This document shows positions 16,352-24,847 of a DNA stretch of 64,000 bases, one piece after another. Numbering within the stretch: the stretch's first letter is position 1; the number at the start of each line of letters is the position of its first letter. A program made the translations under genes and the position numbers. The DNA comes from Phenylobacterium sp. NIBR 498073 (GTDB taxonomy: Bacteria; Pseudomonadota; Alphaproteobacteria; Caulobacterales; Caulobacteraceae), in NCBI RefSeq assembly GCF_027286305.1, contig NZ_CP114599.1, forward strand, positions 3,443,001-3,507,000, in the 5' to 3' direction. The notes beneath the pieces were generated by a model. That model had not been told where the DNA came from. It searched no databases and worked only from the letters and a program-made list of their open reading frames with translations.

Positions 16352-17494
16352 ATGTCATTGGCTCTAGCGACCCTGATCTACGAGTGGCGCCGCTATCTGG
16401 CGGCGGTGATCGCGCTCGCCTTTTCGGGCCTGCTGATCCTGGCCCAGGTCGGCATGTTCACCGGCATGATCCAGGCCGCCACGGCCACGATCAACCGCTC
16501 GCGCGCCGATCTGATGATCATGCCGGCCAAGTCCGAAAGCCTCATCAACTCGGGCCCCTCCAGCCTGCCGCGCCGCATCGGCCCGCAGCTCTATCTCAAC
16601 CCCAACGTCGCCGAGGTCGCCAGCTTCGACGGCGGCGGCGGCCGCTGGACCAACCAGCCCAAGGACGGCCAGAAGCAGGTCACCACCTTCGTGCAGGTCA
16701 ACATGGTCGACACCGAGCCGGGCGCCCTGACCCTGCCGGTCGACTATCCCGAAGCCGTCCGCATCGCGCTGATGGAGCCGAACGCCGTCGCCATCGACCG
16801 CTCGGCCCTGGGGCGTCTCGGCGTCAAGCTCGGCGACACCGCTACCGTCAACGGCAAGACAGTCCGCGTCCGCGCGCTGCTCGACAACTACCCGGACATC
16901 AACCAGCCCTCGATCGTCGTCTCGCGCGACACGCTGAGGCGGCTCGGCATGATGGAGAAGGGCGAGAAGACCGGCCCGCTGATGGTCCGCGTCAACAATC
17001 CCGCCCAGGCCGCGGCCGTCCGCGACCAGCTCAACGCCGAGGCCAAGGGCGCCTACCGCGCCTGGACCCGCGCCGAGCTCGCCCAGGCCAACGAGAGCGC
17101 GCTGATGAAGGAGCAGATCATTGGCATCTTCCTCGGCTTCTCGGTGTTCCTCGGCTTCCTGATCGGGGTCGGCATCACCTCCCAGACCCTGCGCGGCGCC
17201 ATCCTCGCCAACATCAAGGAGTTCGCCTCCCTGCGCGCGCTCGGCGTCTCGATGGGCTCGCTGCGGCTGATCGTGCTGGAGCTGTCGTTCTGGGTCGGGG
17301 TCGTCGGCCTCGGCGCCACCGCCCTCTTCACCTTCCTGGTCTCGATGCTGGCCCGCAGCGGCGGCCTGCCGATGGGCTTCCCGCTCGGCTGGGTGGCGGC
17401 GGTCGCCGTACTGCTGATGGCGATCTCGCTGGCCTCCGGCCTGATGGCCCTCGGCATCCTCAAGAAAAGCCAACCTGCGGATCTGCTGCGATGA
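16352..17494 (+). CDS. ABC transporter permease (DevC/FtsX-like)
   Basis: 380 residues from an ATG with a strong site ('gaggagggcccc'). Topology is that of MacB/FtsX/DevC permeases: one N-terminal membrane helix (about 12-32), a large periplasmic domain (about 40-265) and three C-terminal helices, the last ending in 'LKKSQPADLLR'. It is the membrane part of a three-gene exporter with the ATPase (overlap atga at 17491) and membrane fusion protein that follow. DevBCA-type systems export glycolipids or other envelope compounds through an outer-membrane channel; the cargo here is unknown. No outer-membrane TolC gene is adjacent. Confidence 0.9.
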   Translation: MSLALATLIYEWRRYLAAVIALAFSGLLILAQVGMFTGMIQAATATINRSRADLMIMPAKSESLINSGPSSLPRRIGPQLYLNPNVAEVASFDGGGGRWTNQPKDGQKQVTTFVQVNMVDTEPGALTLPVDYPEAVRIALMEPNAVAIDRSALGRLGVKLGDTATVNGKTVRVRALLDNYPDINQPSIVVSRDTLRRLGMMEKGEKTGPLMVRVNNPAQAAAVRDQLNAEAKGAYRAWTRAELAQANESALMKEQIIGIFLGFSVFLGFLIGVGITSQTLRGAILANIKEFASLRALGVSMGSLRLIVLELSFWVGVVGLGATALFTFLVSMLARSGGLPMGFPLGWVAAVAVLLMAISLASGLMALGILKKSQPADLLR

Positions 17495-18240
17495 CCTCGG
17501 AAAACGCCGTCGCCCTCCAGGGCAAGGGTCTCACCAAGCGCTTCAAGACCGGCCGCACCCAGATCGAGGTGCTGAAGTCCGTCGACTTCGACTGCCGCCA
17601 CGGCGAGATGACCATGGTCATGGGCCCATCCGGCTCAGGCAAGTCGACCCTGATCGCCAGCCTCTCGGGCCTGCTGCGGCCCGACGAAGGGACCGTCACC
17701 GCGCTCGGCGAAGACCTCTGGAGCCAGCGGCCGGGCCGGATCGACAAGTTCCGCCTCGACCACTGCGGCTTCATCTTTCAGGGCTTCAACCTGTTCGGCG
17801 CGCTCAGCGCCCTGCAACAGGTGACGACGATCCTCAAGTACAAGGGCTACTCGCCCTCAGAGGCCAAGGACCGCGCCGCACTGGCCCTCACCGAGGTCGG
17901 GCTCGGCCACCGTCTCGGCCAGCGCCCGGCCGAACTGTCAGGCGGCGAAAAGCAGCGCGTCGCCATCGCCCGCGCCCTGGCCAAGGATCCGCGCCTGCTG
18001 TTCGCTGACGAACCGACCAGCGCCCTGGACGGCGAGAACGGCCAGATCGTCATCAAGCTGCTGCAGCGCGCGGCCAAGGAGCACGGCGCGGCGGTGATCT
18101 GCGTGACCCACGACCCGCGGCTCGAGGCCTATGCCGACCGCATCATCCACATCGAGGACGGACGCATTCTGGACGATCGCCGAACCGGCGCGTCCCAGCC
18201 TGCCGCACCCGTCAGCCACACCGAGCTCGTTGGAGCCTAG
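17491..18240 (+). CDS. ABC transporter ATP-binding protein (DevA/LolD-like)
   Basis: 249 residues. Walker A GPSGSGKST at 45-53, Q-loop Gln97 in 'FIFQGFNLF', signature LSGGE at 149-153, Walker B 'LLFADE' at 169-174 and the switch His in 'VTHDPR'. The 'QGFNLF' and 'GEKQRVAIARAL' patterns put it in the MacB/LolD/DevA group, which works with FtsX-like permeases. It powers the exporter formed with the permease gene just upstream (4-base overlap) and the membrane fusion protein gene 3 bases downstream. The C-terminal tail of about 25 residues is Ala/Pro rich and not conserved in the family. Confidence 0.95.
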   Translation: MTSENAVALQGKGLTKRFKTGRTQIEVLKSVDFDCRHGEMTMVMGPSGSGKSTLIASLSGLLRPDEGTVTALGEDLWSQRPGRIDKFRLDHCGFIFQGFNLFGALSALQQVTTILKYKGYSPSEAKDRAALALTEVGLGHRLGQRPAELSGGEKQRVAIARALAKDPRLLFADEPTSALDGENGQIVIKLLQRAAKEHGAAVICVTHDPRLEAYADRIIHIEDGRILDDRRTGASQPAAPVSHTELVGA

Positions 18241-18243
18241 ACC

Positions 18244-19209
18244 ATGCTCGCCTTCGCGAAATCCAACCGCATCAAGATCGCGGTCGTCGCCGCCGTGATC
18301 CTGCTGGGCGGCGGCGCCTTCATGGCGTCGAGCCAGGCCAAGGCCAAGAAGGAGGCCGAGGCCAAGGCCGCCGCGGCCGCCGCGCCCAAGAGCCCCTTCG
18401 TCGCCGTCGCCAACGGCAAGGCCGACGTCGAGGGCGGCATGATCCAGGTCGCCGCCCGCCGGGCCGGCATCGTGCGCGAGGTCTACGTCCAGGAAGGCGA
18501 CAGGGTCGTGAAGGGCCAGATCCTCGCCCGCCAGGAAGACGACGAGCCCAAGCTCTCGGCCGCCCGCGCCGCGGCGTCGGTCGAGCAGGCCAAGGCCCAG
18601 ATGGCCCAGTATCAGGTTCAGCTTTCCACCGCCGAGCGCGAACACAAGCGCCTGCAGGGCCTCGTCTCGACCAACTTCGTCGCCGCCCAGAAGGTCGACC
18701 AGGCCGTCGACAAGATCCGCGAGGCCCAGGCCAACATCCAGGCCCAGCGCGCGGCCATCGCCACCGCCCAGGCCGCCCTGGAGGAGGCGCGCTACAATCT
18801 CGAACTGACGATCATCCGCGCCCCGACCGACGGACGCATCGCCCGCCGCTACGCCAATCCCGGCGCCGGCGCCTCGACCCTGAACGTCTCCAACATGTTC
18901 GACCTGGAGCCCGAGGCCCCGCGCATCGTCCGCGCCGAGATCGCCGAGAGCTCCCTGCCTCACGTGGCGATCGGCCAGACCGTCCAGATCGCCCCGGAAT
19001 CCGAGCCGACCAAGGTCTATAACGGCAAGGTGCTGCGCCGCGCCGCCGTGTTCGGGGCCCGCAAGCTGCAGTCGGACGATCCCAGCGAACGCGCCGACGA
19101 CCGCGTCGTCGAGGTGGTGGTCAGCGCCGACAGCGCGCCCTTCCTGATCGGCCAGCGGGTGCTGGTGAAGTTCATGCGCGACGGCGCCGCGGCCCTGGCC
19201 GCGCGGTAG
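18244..19209 (+). CDS. HlyD-type periplasmic adaptor (membrane fusion protein)
   Basis: 321 residues. The N-terminal membrane helix (about 9-29) is followed by Lys/Ala-rich coil, a lipoyl half ('IVREVYVQEGDRVVKGQIL'), a coiled-coil hairpin (about 95-175), the second lipoyl half with 'IIRAPTDGRIARR', and a beta-barrel domain ending in 'GQRVLVKFMRDG'. It joins the inner-membrane ABC exporter to an outer-membrane channel. Third gene of the operon, 3 bases after the ATPase. The next 200 bases hold a copy of an intergenic palindromic repeat, which probably marks the end of the operon. Confidence 0.92.
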   Translation: MLAFAKSNRIKIAVVAAVILLGGGAFMASSQAKAKKEAEAKAAAAAAPKSPFVAVANGKADVEGGMIQVAARRAGIVREVYVQEGDRVVKGQILARQEDDEPKLSAARAAASVEQAKAQMAQYQVQLSTAEREHKRLQGLVSTNFVAAQKVDQAVDKIREAQANIQAQRAAIATAQAALEEARYNLELTIIRAPTDGRIARRYANPGAGASTLNVSNMFDLEPEAPRIVRAEIAESSLPHVAIGQTVQIAPESEPTKVYNGKVLRRAAVFGARKLQSDDPSERADDRVVEVVVSADSAPFLIGQRVLVKFMRDGAAALAAR

Positions 19210-19220
19210 GCTCTGTCCAG

Positions 19221-19340
19221 TTGCTCCCCCTCTCAGCCGCCCGGCCGACAGAGGGGGACTTTGACTCGGCTGCTTGAGAGCACTCCCCCTCCGTCTCGGC
19301 GCTGCGCGCCGATCCACCTCCCCCACGAGGGGAGGATCTG
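19221..19340. repeat. dispersed palindromic intergenic repeat, copy 1
   Basis: About 120 bases lying between the adaptor and SDR genes. It shares blocks with a second copy at 23481-23611: an opening 'gctccccctct', 'gagggggactttgactc', a central 'ccgtctcggcgct[g/t]cgcgccgatccacc', and a closing 'cctccccc....ggggaggatctg' hairpin. Each block contains or pairs with an inverted partner, so the RNA would fold into several stems. From memory such elements are common between genes in Caulobacterales genomes. Confidence 0.75.
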
Positions 19341-19417
19341 CAACGCTTGACGTCCCCTCTCCCGCACCGCACAAACCGCGACGAAATTTCAAACCCCTGT
19401 TTGATGGGAGACTTCTC

Positions 19418-20323
19418 ATGGCGGACATCCGCTTCGACGGCAAAGTCGCGATCGTCACCGGCGCGGGCGGCGGCCTGGGCCGTCAGCACGCTCTTGAGCT
19501 GGCCCGTCGCGGCGCCAAGGTCGTGGTCAACGACCTGGGCGGTTCGGTCGACGGTTCGGGCGGCTCCTCGGCTGCGGCCGACGCCGTGGTCGCCGAGATC
19601 AAGGCCGCCGGCGGCGAAGCCATCTCCAACGGCTCGTCGGTCACCGACGACGCCGGCGTCGCCCTGATGATCAAGCAGGCGATGGACACCTGGGGCCGCA
19701 TCGACATCCTGATCGCCAACGCCGGCATCCTGCGCGACAAGTCGTTCTCCAAGATGGAAATGGCCGACTTCGAGCTGGTCGTGAACGTCCACCTCATGGG
19801 CACCGTGAAGCCCGTGAAGGCCGTCTGGGAGATCATGAAGGAGCAGAACTACGGCCGCATCGTCGTGACGACCTCGTCGTCGGGCATGTACGGCAACTTC
19901 GGCCAGTCGAACTACGGCGCGGCCAAGCTCGGCATCATCGGCTTCATGAACACCATCAAGCTCGAAGGCCAGAAGAACAACATCCACATCAACGCCATCA
20001 GCCCGGTCGCCGCCACCCGCATGACCGAGAACCTGATGCCGGCCGAGGTGCTCGAGCGCCTGAAGCCGGAATACGTCACCCCGGGCGTCGTCTACCTGGC
20101 CTCGGAAGAAGCCCCGAACGGCGCGATTCTCACCGCCGGCGCCGGCGCCTTCGCGCTGTCGCGCATCTACGAAACCGAGGGCGTGTATCTCGGCGAAGGC
20201 GGCCTGTCGGTCGAAGAGGTCCGCGACAATTGGGCCAAGATCGCCGACCCGGCCGGTCAGCAAGCCTATGTCACAGGCGGCGAGCAAAGCGGCAAGTTCT
20301 TCCGCAAGCTGCAGGGCGGCTAA
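19418..20323 (+). CDS. SDR oxidoreductase, (3R)-hydroxyacyl-CoA dehydrogenase-like
   Basis: 301 residues from an ATG with 'gggaga' upstream. NAD(P) motif TGAGGGLG at 14-21, active site Ser at about 153-155, Tyr166 and Lys170 in 'SNYGAAKLG'. The opening 'RFDGKVAIVTGAGGGLGRQHAL' and the 'VVNDLGGSVDGSG' loop are characteristic of the dehydrogenase domain of peroxisomal-type multifunctional enzyme 2 and its bacterial relatives, which act on 3-hydroxyacyl-CoA in beta-oxidation or steroid degradation. The tail beyond residue 255 ('GEGGLSVEEVRDNWAKI') is also found in that group. Monocistronic by spacing; a transporter gene follows after about 180 bases. Confidence 0.88.
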   Translation: MADIRFDGKVAIVTGAGGGLGRQHALELARRGAKVVVNDLGGSVDGSGGSSAAADAVVAEIKAAGGEAISNGSSVTDDAGVALMIKQAMDTWGRIDILIANAGILRDKSFSKMEMADFELVVNVHLMGTVKPVKAVWEIMKEQNYGRIVVTTSSSGMYGNFGQSNYGAAKLGIIGFMNTIKLEGQKNNIHINAISPVAATRMTENLMPAEVLERLKPEYVTPGVVYLASEEAPNGAILTAGAGAFALSRIYETEGVYLGEGGLSVEEVRDNWAKIADPAGQQAYVTGGEQSGKFFRKLQGG

Positions 20324-20504
20324 GAAGTCCCAGCCGCAAGGCGGCGGATTTGGCGGGCGGTCGTACCTTCAGCAGGGGCGGCCGCCCGTTTCGTTTCTCC
20401 ATACCATTGCGCCGATTTCACTTGCCGCCAATTGAGTTATCGCGCGTAACCTAACGGAAGGAGCAGGCCCAGGAGAGGCGTGCCCCCTTAGGGAGAAACC
20501 ACAC

Positions 20505-21965
20505 TTGACCCAGGCCTCGCCGGCTCCGCGCGCCAGCACGCTGCCGCTGTCCACCATCTTCGCCTTCGCCGCGACCAGCCTGCCGATTCAGGCGGTGGTC
20601 ATCGCGGTGGCGGTCTACCTGCCCCGACATTACGCCAGCCACCTAGGCGTCAGCCTCGCCGCCGTCGGCGGCGCTTTCTTCATCGTCCGCATGATCGATA
20701 TTCCGGTCGACGGCCTGCTGGGCTGGGTGATGGACAAGACGCGGACCAAATGGGGCCGCTACCGGCTCTGGACCGTAGTCGGCGCGCCGTTCCTGATGGC
20801 CTCGATGTACTGGCTGTTCATGCCGGCCGAGGGTGTCGGCATCGGCTACCTGATCTTCTGGCTGCTGGTCATGTACCTGGGCACCTCGATCCTCAGCCTC
20901 TCTCACGCCGCCTGGGCCGCGACGCTGGCCCCGGCCTACAACGACCGCTCGCGCGTCTTCGGCATCATGACCGCGGTCGGCGTGCTCGGCGCAGCCGCCG
21001 TGCTGGCCATCCCGATCATCGCCGAGGCCCGCGGCCTGCCCGACTCCGGCAACGTCGAGACCATGGGCTGGTTCATCCTCGCCCTGACCCCGATCGCGGT
21101 CGGCCTCGTGGTCTGGCGCACGCCCGAGCGGATCGCGCCCGACATTCCGGGACACCAGTTCAAGCTGCGCGACTACTGGTCGCTGGTCTCACGCCCCAGC
21201 ATGGCGCGCATCCTGGCCGCCGACCTCTGCCTGGCCTTGGGTCCGGGCTGGATGAGCGCGCTCTACCTGTTCTTCTTCACCGACAGCCGCGGCTTCACCA
21301 CCGGCCAGGCTTCGATCCTACTGGCGGTGTACATCCTGGCCGGCTTCGCCGGCGCCCCGATGATGGGCCGCCTGGCGATGATGATCAGCAAGCACCGTGC
21401 GGTGATGGTCGCCACCACCGGCTACTCGCTGGTGCTGATCTCGCTGATGGCCATCCCCAAGGGGAACATGCTGGTCGCGATCTTCCCGATGTTCCTGGCC
21501 GGCTTCCTGGCCGCGGGCTTCAACGTGCTGACCCGCGCCATGACCGCCGACATTGCTGACGAGGTGCGGCTGGAGCAGGGCCGCGAGCGGTCGGGCCTGC
21601 TCTACGCGATCACCACCATGACCACCAAGATCGCTGGTGCCTTCTCGATCGGCCTGACCTTCCTCGTGCTCGAGGCGGTCGGCTATCAGGCCAAGGAAGG
21701 CGTGGTCAACACGCCCCAGGCCATCCACAACCTTGAACTCGCCTACCTGATCGGGCCGGTGGTGTTCGTGATGCTCGGCGGGGCCTGCATGATCGGCTAC
21801 GGCCTCGACGCCAAGCGCCACGCCGACATCCGCCGCCAGCTCGACGAGCGCGACGCCCTCTATACCGAGACCGTCACCGTCGAGACCCTGAGGACCGAGA
21901 ACATGACCCTCGAAACCGTGACTGTCGAAACGACGATCGCGGTCCCGCCGCAAGCGGGTCGATAA
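20505..21965 (+). CDS. GPH-family (MelB-like) sugar:cation symporter, first of a tandem pair
   Basis: 486 residues with about twelve membrane helices, starting at a TTG preceded by 'agggaga'. The GPH signature is visible: 'RMIDIPVDGLLGWVMDKTRTKWGRYRLW' (split Asp motif and the basic loop after helix 2) and 'TADIADEVRLEQGRERSGLLYAI' in the central loop. GPH symporters take up glycosides, pentosides or hexuronides. The C-terminal 35 residues are a Thr/Val/Glu-rich tail with a repeated 'TVTVET' pattern not seen in the neighbour. A strong intrinsic terminator follows at 21974. The paralogous gene next to it has the same layout. Confidence 0.9.
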   Translation: MTQASPAPRASTLPLSTIFAFAATSLPIQAVVIAVAVYLPRHYASHLGVSLAAVGGAFFIVRMIDIPVDGLLGWVMDKTRTKWGRYRLWTVVGAPFLMASMYWLFMPAEGVGIGYLIFWLLVMYLGTSILSLSHAAWAATLAPAYNDRSRVFGIMTAVGVLGAAAVLAIPIIAEARGLPDSGNVETMGWFILALTPIAVGLVVWRTPERIAPDIPGHQFKLRDYWSLVSRPSMARILAADLCLALGPGWMSALYLFFFTDSRGFTTGQASILLAVYILAGFAGAPMMGRLAMMISKHRAVMVATTGYSLVLISLMAIPKGNMLVAIFPMFLAGFLAAGFNVLTRAMTADIADEVRLEQGRERSGLLYAITTMTTKIAGAFSIGLTFLVLEAVGYQAKEGVVNTPQAIHNLELAYLIGPVVFVMLGGACMIGYGLDAKRHADIRRQLDERDALYTETVTVETLRTENMTLETVTVETTIAVPPQAGR

Positions 21966-21973
21966 CAGACTGC

Positions 21974-22006
21974 CCGGCCCGGCTTCGTCCGGGCCGGTTT
22001 CATTTT
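21974..22006 (+). terminator. intrinsic terminator after first GPH transporter
   Basis: A 9-bp perfect stem ccggcccgg / ccgggccgg with a 6-base loop (cttcgt), followed by 'tttcatttt'. It lies 8 bases after the stop codon and separates the two transporter genes into different transcripts. Confidence 0.85.
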
Positions 22007-22053
22007 GAAGCCGTCCCGATCATTTTTCCGGGGCCTGACATTTGAGGCGATAC

Positions 22054-23469
22054 ATGGCGAATTCCGCCGCCGGCAGCTCGCGCCTGCCACTGCCCGTCGT
22101 TATGGCGTTTTCTTCGACCGCCCTGCCCATCGCCGCCATAGGCTTGGTGATGGCGGTCTACCTGCCGAGGTTCTTCGCCGGTCAGCTCGGCCTGTCGCTG
22201 GCCGCGGTCGGCGTCGCCTTCACCGTCGTGCGGCTGATCGACCTGGCGATCGACCCGCTGCTGGGCATGGCGATGGACCGCACACGCACCCGCTTCGGCC
22301 GCTACCGGCCCTGGCTGCTGGCCGGCGGCCCGATCGTGATGCTGGCCGCCTACATGCTGTTCATGGCCCCTCACGGGATCACCGAGACCTATCTGATCGG
22401 CTGGCTGCTGACGCTCTATCTGGGCGTCTCGATCCTGACCCTGGCCCAGGCGGCCTGGGGCGCGTCTCTGGCCACCGACTATCACGACCGCTCGCGGGTC
22501 TACGGCGTCATCCAGGCGGTCGGCGTCATCGGCGCAGTGCTGATCCTGCTGCTGCCGCTGGCGCTCGGGAGGCAGGGCGAAGGCGCCGGCGGCGTCCACG
22601 CCATGGGCTGGTTCTGCATCCTGCTGATCCCGGTCACCCTCGCTCTCTGCACTCTGGTCACTCCCGAGCGCGTCGCGCCCGAGACGGACTCCAAGGAACG
22701 CGTCACCCTGCGCGACTACTGGGACCTGGTCCGGCGGCCGGAGATGGCCCGGCTGATCTTCGCCGACCTGTTCATGGCTCTCGGCCCCGGCACGACCGCG
22801 GCGCTCTACCTGTTCTTCTTCCACGACGCCCGCGGCTACACGACCCCGCAGACCGGCATCCTGCTGGTGTTCTTCATCGGCGCGGGCCTGGTCGGCGCGA
22901 TGTTCTGGGGCTGGCTGGCCCAGAAGATCGGCAAGCACCGCGCCCTGATCGTCTCGGCCGTCGCCTACGCCGTCACCCAGTCGGCGCTGATGATCATCCC
23001 GCCCGCCACCATGGCCCTGGCGATCCCGGGCATGTTCTCGGTGGGCTTCGTCTCCTCGGCCTTCGTGCTGATCGTCCGCGCCATGGTCGCCGACGTCGCC
23101 GACGAGGTCCGCCTGGAGACCGGCAAGGAACGCGTCGGCCTGCTCTACGCCCTGGTCACCACCACCCAGAAGGTGGGCACCGCGATCACCGTCGGGGTCA
23201 GCTTCACGGTCCTCGACCTGGTCGGCTACAACGCCGCCGACGGCGCGACCAACACCCCGCAGGCGATCCGCGGGCTTGAGCTCTGCTACGTCTTCGCCCC
23301 GATCATCCTCGTGTTCTTCGGCGGCGCGGCCTTCATCGGCTGGAAGCTCGACGCCAAGCGCCACGCCGAAGTCCGCCGACAGCTCGACGAACGCGACGCC
23401 CTGGCGGCCGAGGCCGGCCTGCTGGACAGCGTCAGCGGCGTCGGCCTGGCGACCGAGGCGCCGCGGTAG
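22054..23469 (+). CDS. GPH-family (MelB-like) sugar:cation symporter, second of a tandem pair
   Basis: 471 residues from the ATG at 22054, which has 'gagg' 7 bases upstream; an in-frame TTG at 22042 would contain that site. It shares with its neighbour 'RLIDLAIDPLLGMAMDRTRTRFGRYRPW', 'MALGPGTTAALYLFFFHDARG', 'VADVADEVRLETGKERVGLLYAL' and the C-terminal 'LDAKRHAEVRRQLDERDAL'. The pair therefore arose by gene duplication followed by clear divergence. Substrate unknown; the SDR gene upstream gives no direct hint. It converges on mrp, with a palindromic repeat between them. Confidence 0.9.
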   Translation: MANSAAGSSRLPLPVVMAFSSTALPIAAIGLVMAVYLPRFFAGQLGLSLAAVGVAFTVVRLIDLAIDPLLGMAMDRTRTRFGRYRPWLLAGGPIVMLAAYMLFMAPHGITETYLIGWLLTLYLGVSILTLAQAAWGASLATDYHDRSRVYGVIQAVGVIGAVLILLLPLALGRQGEGAGGVHAMGWFCILLIPVTLALCTLVTPERVAPETDSKERVTLRDYWDLVRRPEMARLIFADLFMALGPGTTAALYLFFFHDARGYTTPQTGILLVFFIGAGLVGAMFWGWLAQKIGKHRALIVSAVAYAVTQSALMIIPPATMALAIPGMFSVGFVSSAFVLIVRAMVADVADEVRLETGKERVGLLYALVTTTQKVGTAITVGVSFTVLDLVGYNAADGATNTPQAIRGLELCYVFAPIILVFFGGAAFIGWKLDAKRHAEVRRQLDERDALAAEAGLLDSVSGVGLATEAPR

Positions 23470-23480
23470 GTCGGAAAAAA

Positions 23481-23611
23481 TGCTCCCCCTCTGGGGGAGC
23501 TGTCAGCCGAATGGCTGACTGAGGGGGACTTTGACTCCGTCCCGAAGCGAGCAGTCCCCCTCCGTCTCGGCGCTTCGCGCCGATCCACCTCCCCCAGCGG
23601 GGGAGGATCTG
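23481..23611. repeat. dispersed palindromic intergenic repeat, copy 2
   Basis: About 130 bases between the convergent GPH transporter and mrp genes. It is the fuller copy: 'ctccccctctgggggag' hairpin, 'gtcagccgaatggctgac' hairpin, 'gagggggactttgactc', 'agtccccctccgtctcggcgcttcgcgccga' containing a 'tcggcgc ttc gcgccga' stem, and a closing 'cctcccccagcgggggagg' hairpin. Copy 1 at 19221 has the same order with partly decayed stems. In this position it could act as a bidirectional transcription end. Confidence 0.75.
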
Positions 23612-23615
23612 GGCC

Positions 23616-24725
23616 TTAAGCCAACGCCTTCGCCGCGGCCACGAAGGCCTGGGCCGCGGCGCTGTCCGGCGCGGTCGCCACCAGCGGCCGGCCCTGGTCG
23701 CAGGCCTCGCGCAGCGACACCTCCAGCGGGATCTCGGCCAGCACCGGCACGCCCAGCTTCTCCGCCTCGGCCTTGGCCCCGCCCGAGCCGAAGATCGGGA
23801 TTGGCGCGCCTGTGGTCGGGTCGGTGAAGAACGCCATGTTCTCGATCACCCCCAGGATCGGCGTCGCCGTCTTCTGGAACATCGAGGCGGCCCGCCGCGC
23901 GTCGATCAGCGCGATCTCCTGCGGGGTCGAGACGATCACCACCCCGTCGATCTTCATCTTCTGGATCAGGGTCAGCTGGATGTCGCCGGTGCCAGGCGGC
24001 AGGTCGACGACCAGCACGTCCAGCGGCTGCGCCTCGGAACCCCAGGCCACGTCGTTCATCATCTGGCGCACGGCCGAGGAGGCCATCGGCCCGCGCCAGA
24101 TCATCGGCGCGCCCTCGTCGACCATGAAGCCGATCGACATCACCTTCAGCCCCCAGGCCTCCAGCGGCTGCAGCTTGCCGTCCACGAAGGCCGGCTCCTC
24201 GTCGATCCCCAGCATCCGCGGCGCCGAGGGGCCATAGACGTCGGCGTCCAGCAGCCCGACCTTCAGCCCCTGGGCGGCGAACGCCGCCGCCAGGTTGACC
24301 GAGACCGTGGATTTGCCGACCCCGCCCTTGCCGCTGGCCACCGCGATCACGCGGCGCACATGGGCCGGGCGCTGGGCGTCGGCCGGCGGGGCCGGGGCGG
24401 CCTGCGGGTCCTGGGCCACGCGCGCACCCTTGCGCACGCGGGTGACGCCCTCGGCCGGGGGCGCGGCGGCATGCTCGGCGGTCAGCACCACCTGCGCCTT
24501 TTCCACGCCGGGCAGCGCCGCCAGCACCTCCTGGGCGGCGTCGCGCACCGGCGCGTAGAGCGCCGTTTCGCTGGCCGGCACCTCGAGCATGAAGCCGGCG
24601 CGCCCGCGCCCGACCGTCAGCCCACGGACAAGGCCGGCGCTCGCCAACCCCTTGCCCGTCTTCGGATCGAGGACGCGGTCAAGCGCTTTCAGGACGCTGT
24701 CGCGGTCGGGGATTGTCGGCTCCAT
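23616..24725 (-). CDS. mrp: Mrp/NBP35 family Fe-S cluster carrier ATPase
   Basis: 369 residues. An N-terminal MIP18-like (DUF59) domain (about 5-80) is joined by a Pro/Ala-rich linker to a P-loop ATPase. Deviant Walker A SGKGGVGKST at 131-140, then 'DADVYGPSAPRMLG', 'VDLPPGTGDIQLTL' and 'STPQEIALIDARR'. The family binds Fe-S clusters transiently and delivers them to apoproteins. The CxxC pair that many members have after 'ENM' is absent here ('ENMAFFTDPTTGAP'), a variant I believe is also found in other alphaproteobacteria. It is divergent from the hflK-hflC operon. Confidence 0.93.
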   Translation of the reverse strand: MEPTIPDRDSVLKALDRVLDPKTGKGLASAGLVRGLTVGRGRAGFMLEVPASETALYAPVRDAAQEVLAALPGVEKAQVVLTAEHAAAPPAEGVTRVRKGARVAQDPQAAPAPPADAQRPAHVRRVIAVASGKGGVGKSTVSVNLAAAFAAQGLKVGLLDADVYGPSAPRMLGIDEEPAFVDGKLQPLEAWGLKVMSIGFMVDEGAPMIWRGPMASSAVRQMMNDVAWGSEAQPLDVLVVDLPPGTGDIQLTLIQKMKIDGVVIVSTPQEIALIDARRAASMFQKTATPILGVIENMAFFTDPTTGAPIPIFGSGGAKAEAEKLGVPVLAEIPLEVSLREACDQGRPLVATAPDSAAAQAFVAAAKALA

Positions 24726-24847
24726 ACGGCCCTTTGACTTGCTTTAACCGGTGTTGGGCCACATATCCGGCTCACAGCGCCGGTTTACAAGCCCATGCAC
24801 GGGCCAACGACGCGGCCGCGCCGAAACGAGAGCAAGACGACGCGACC

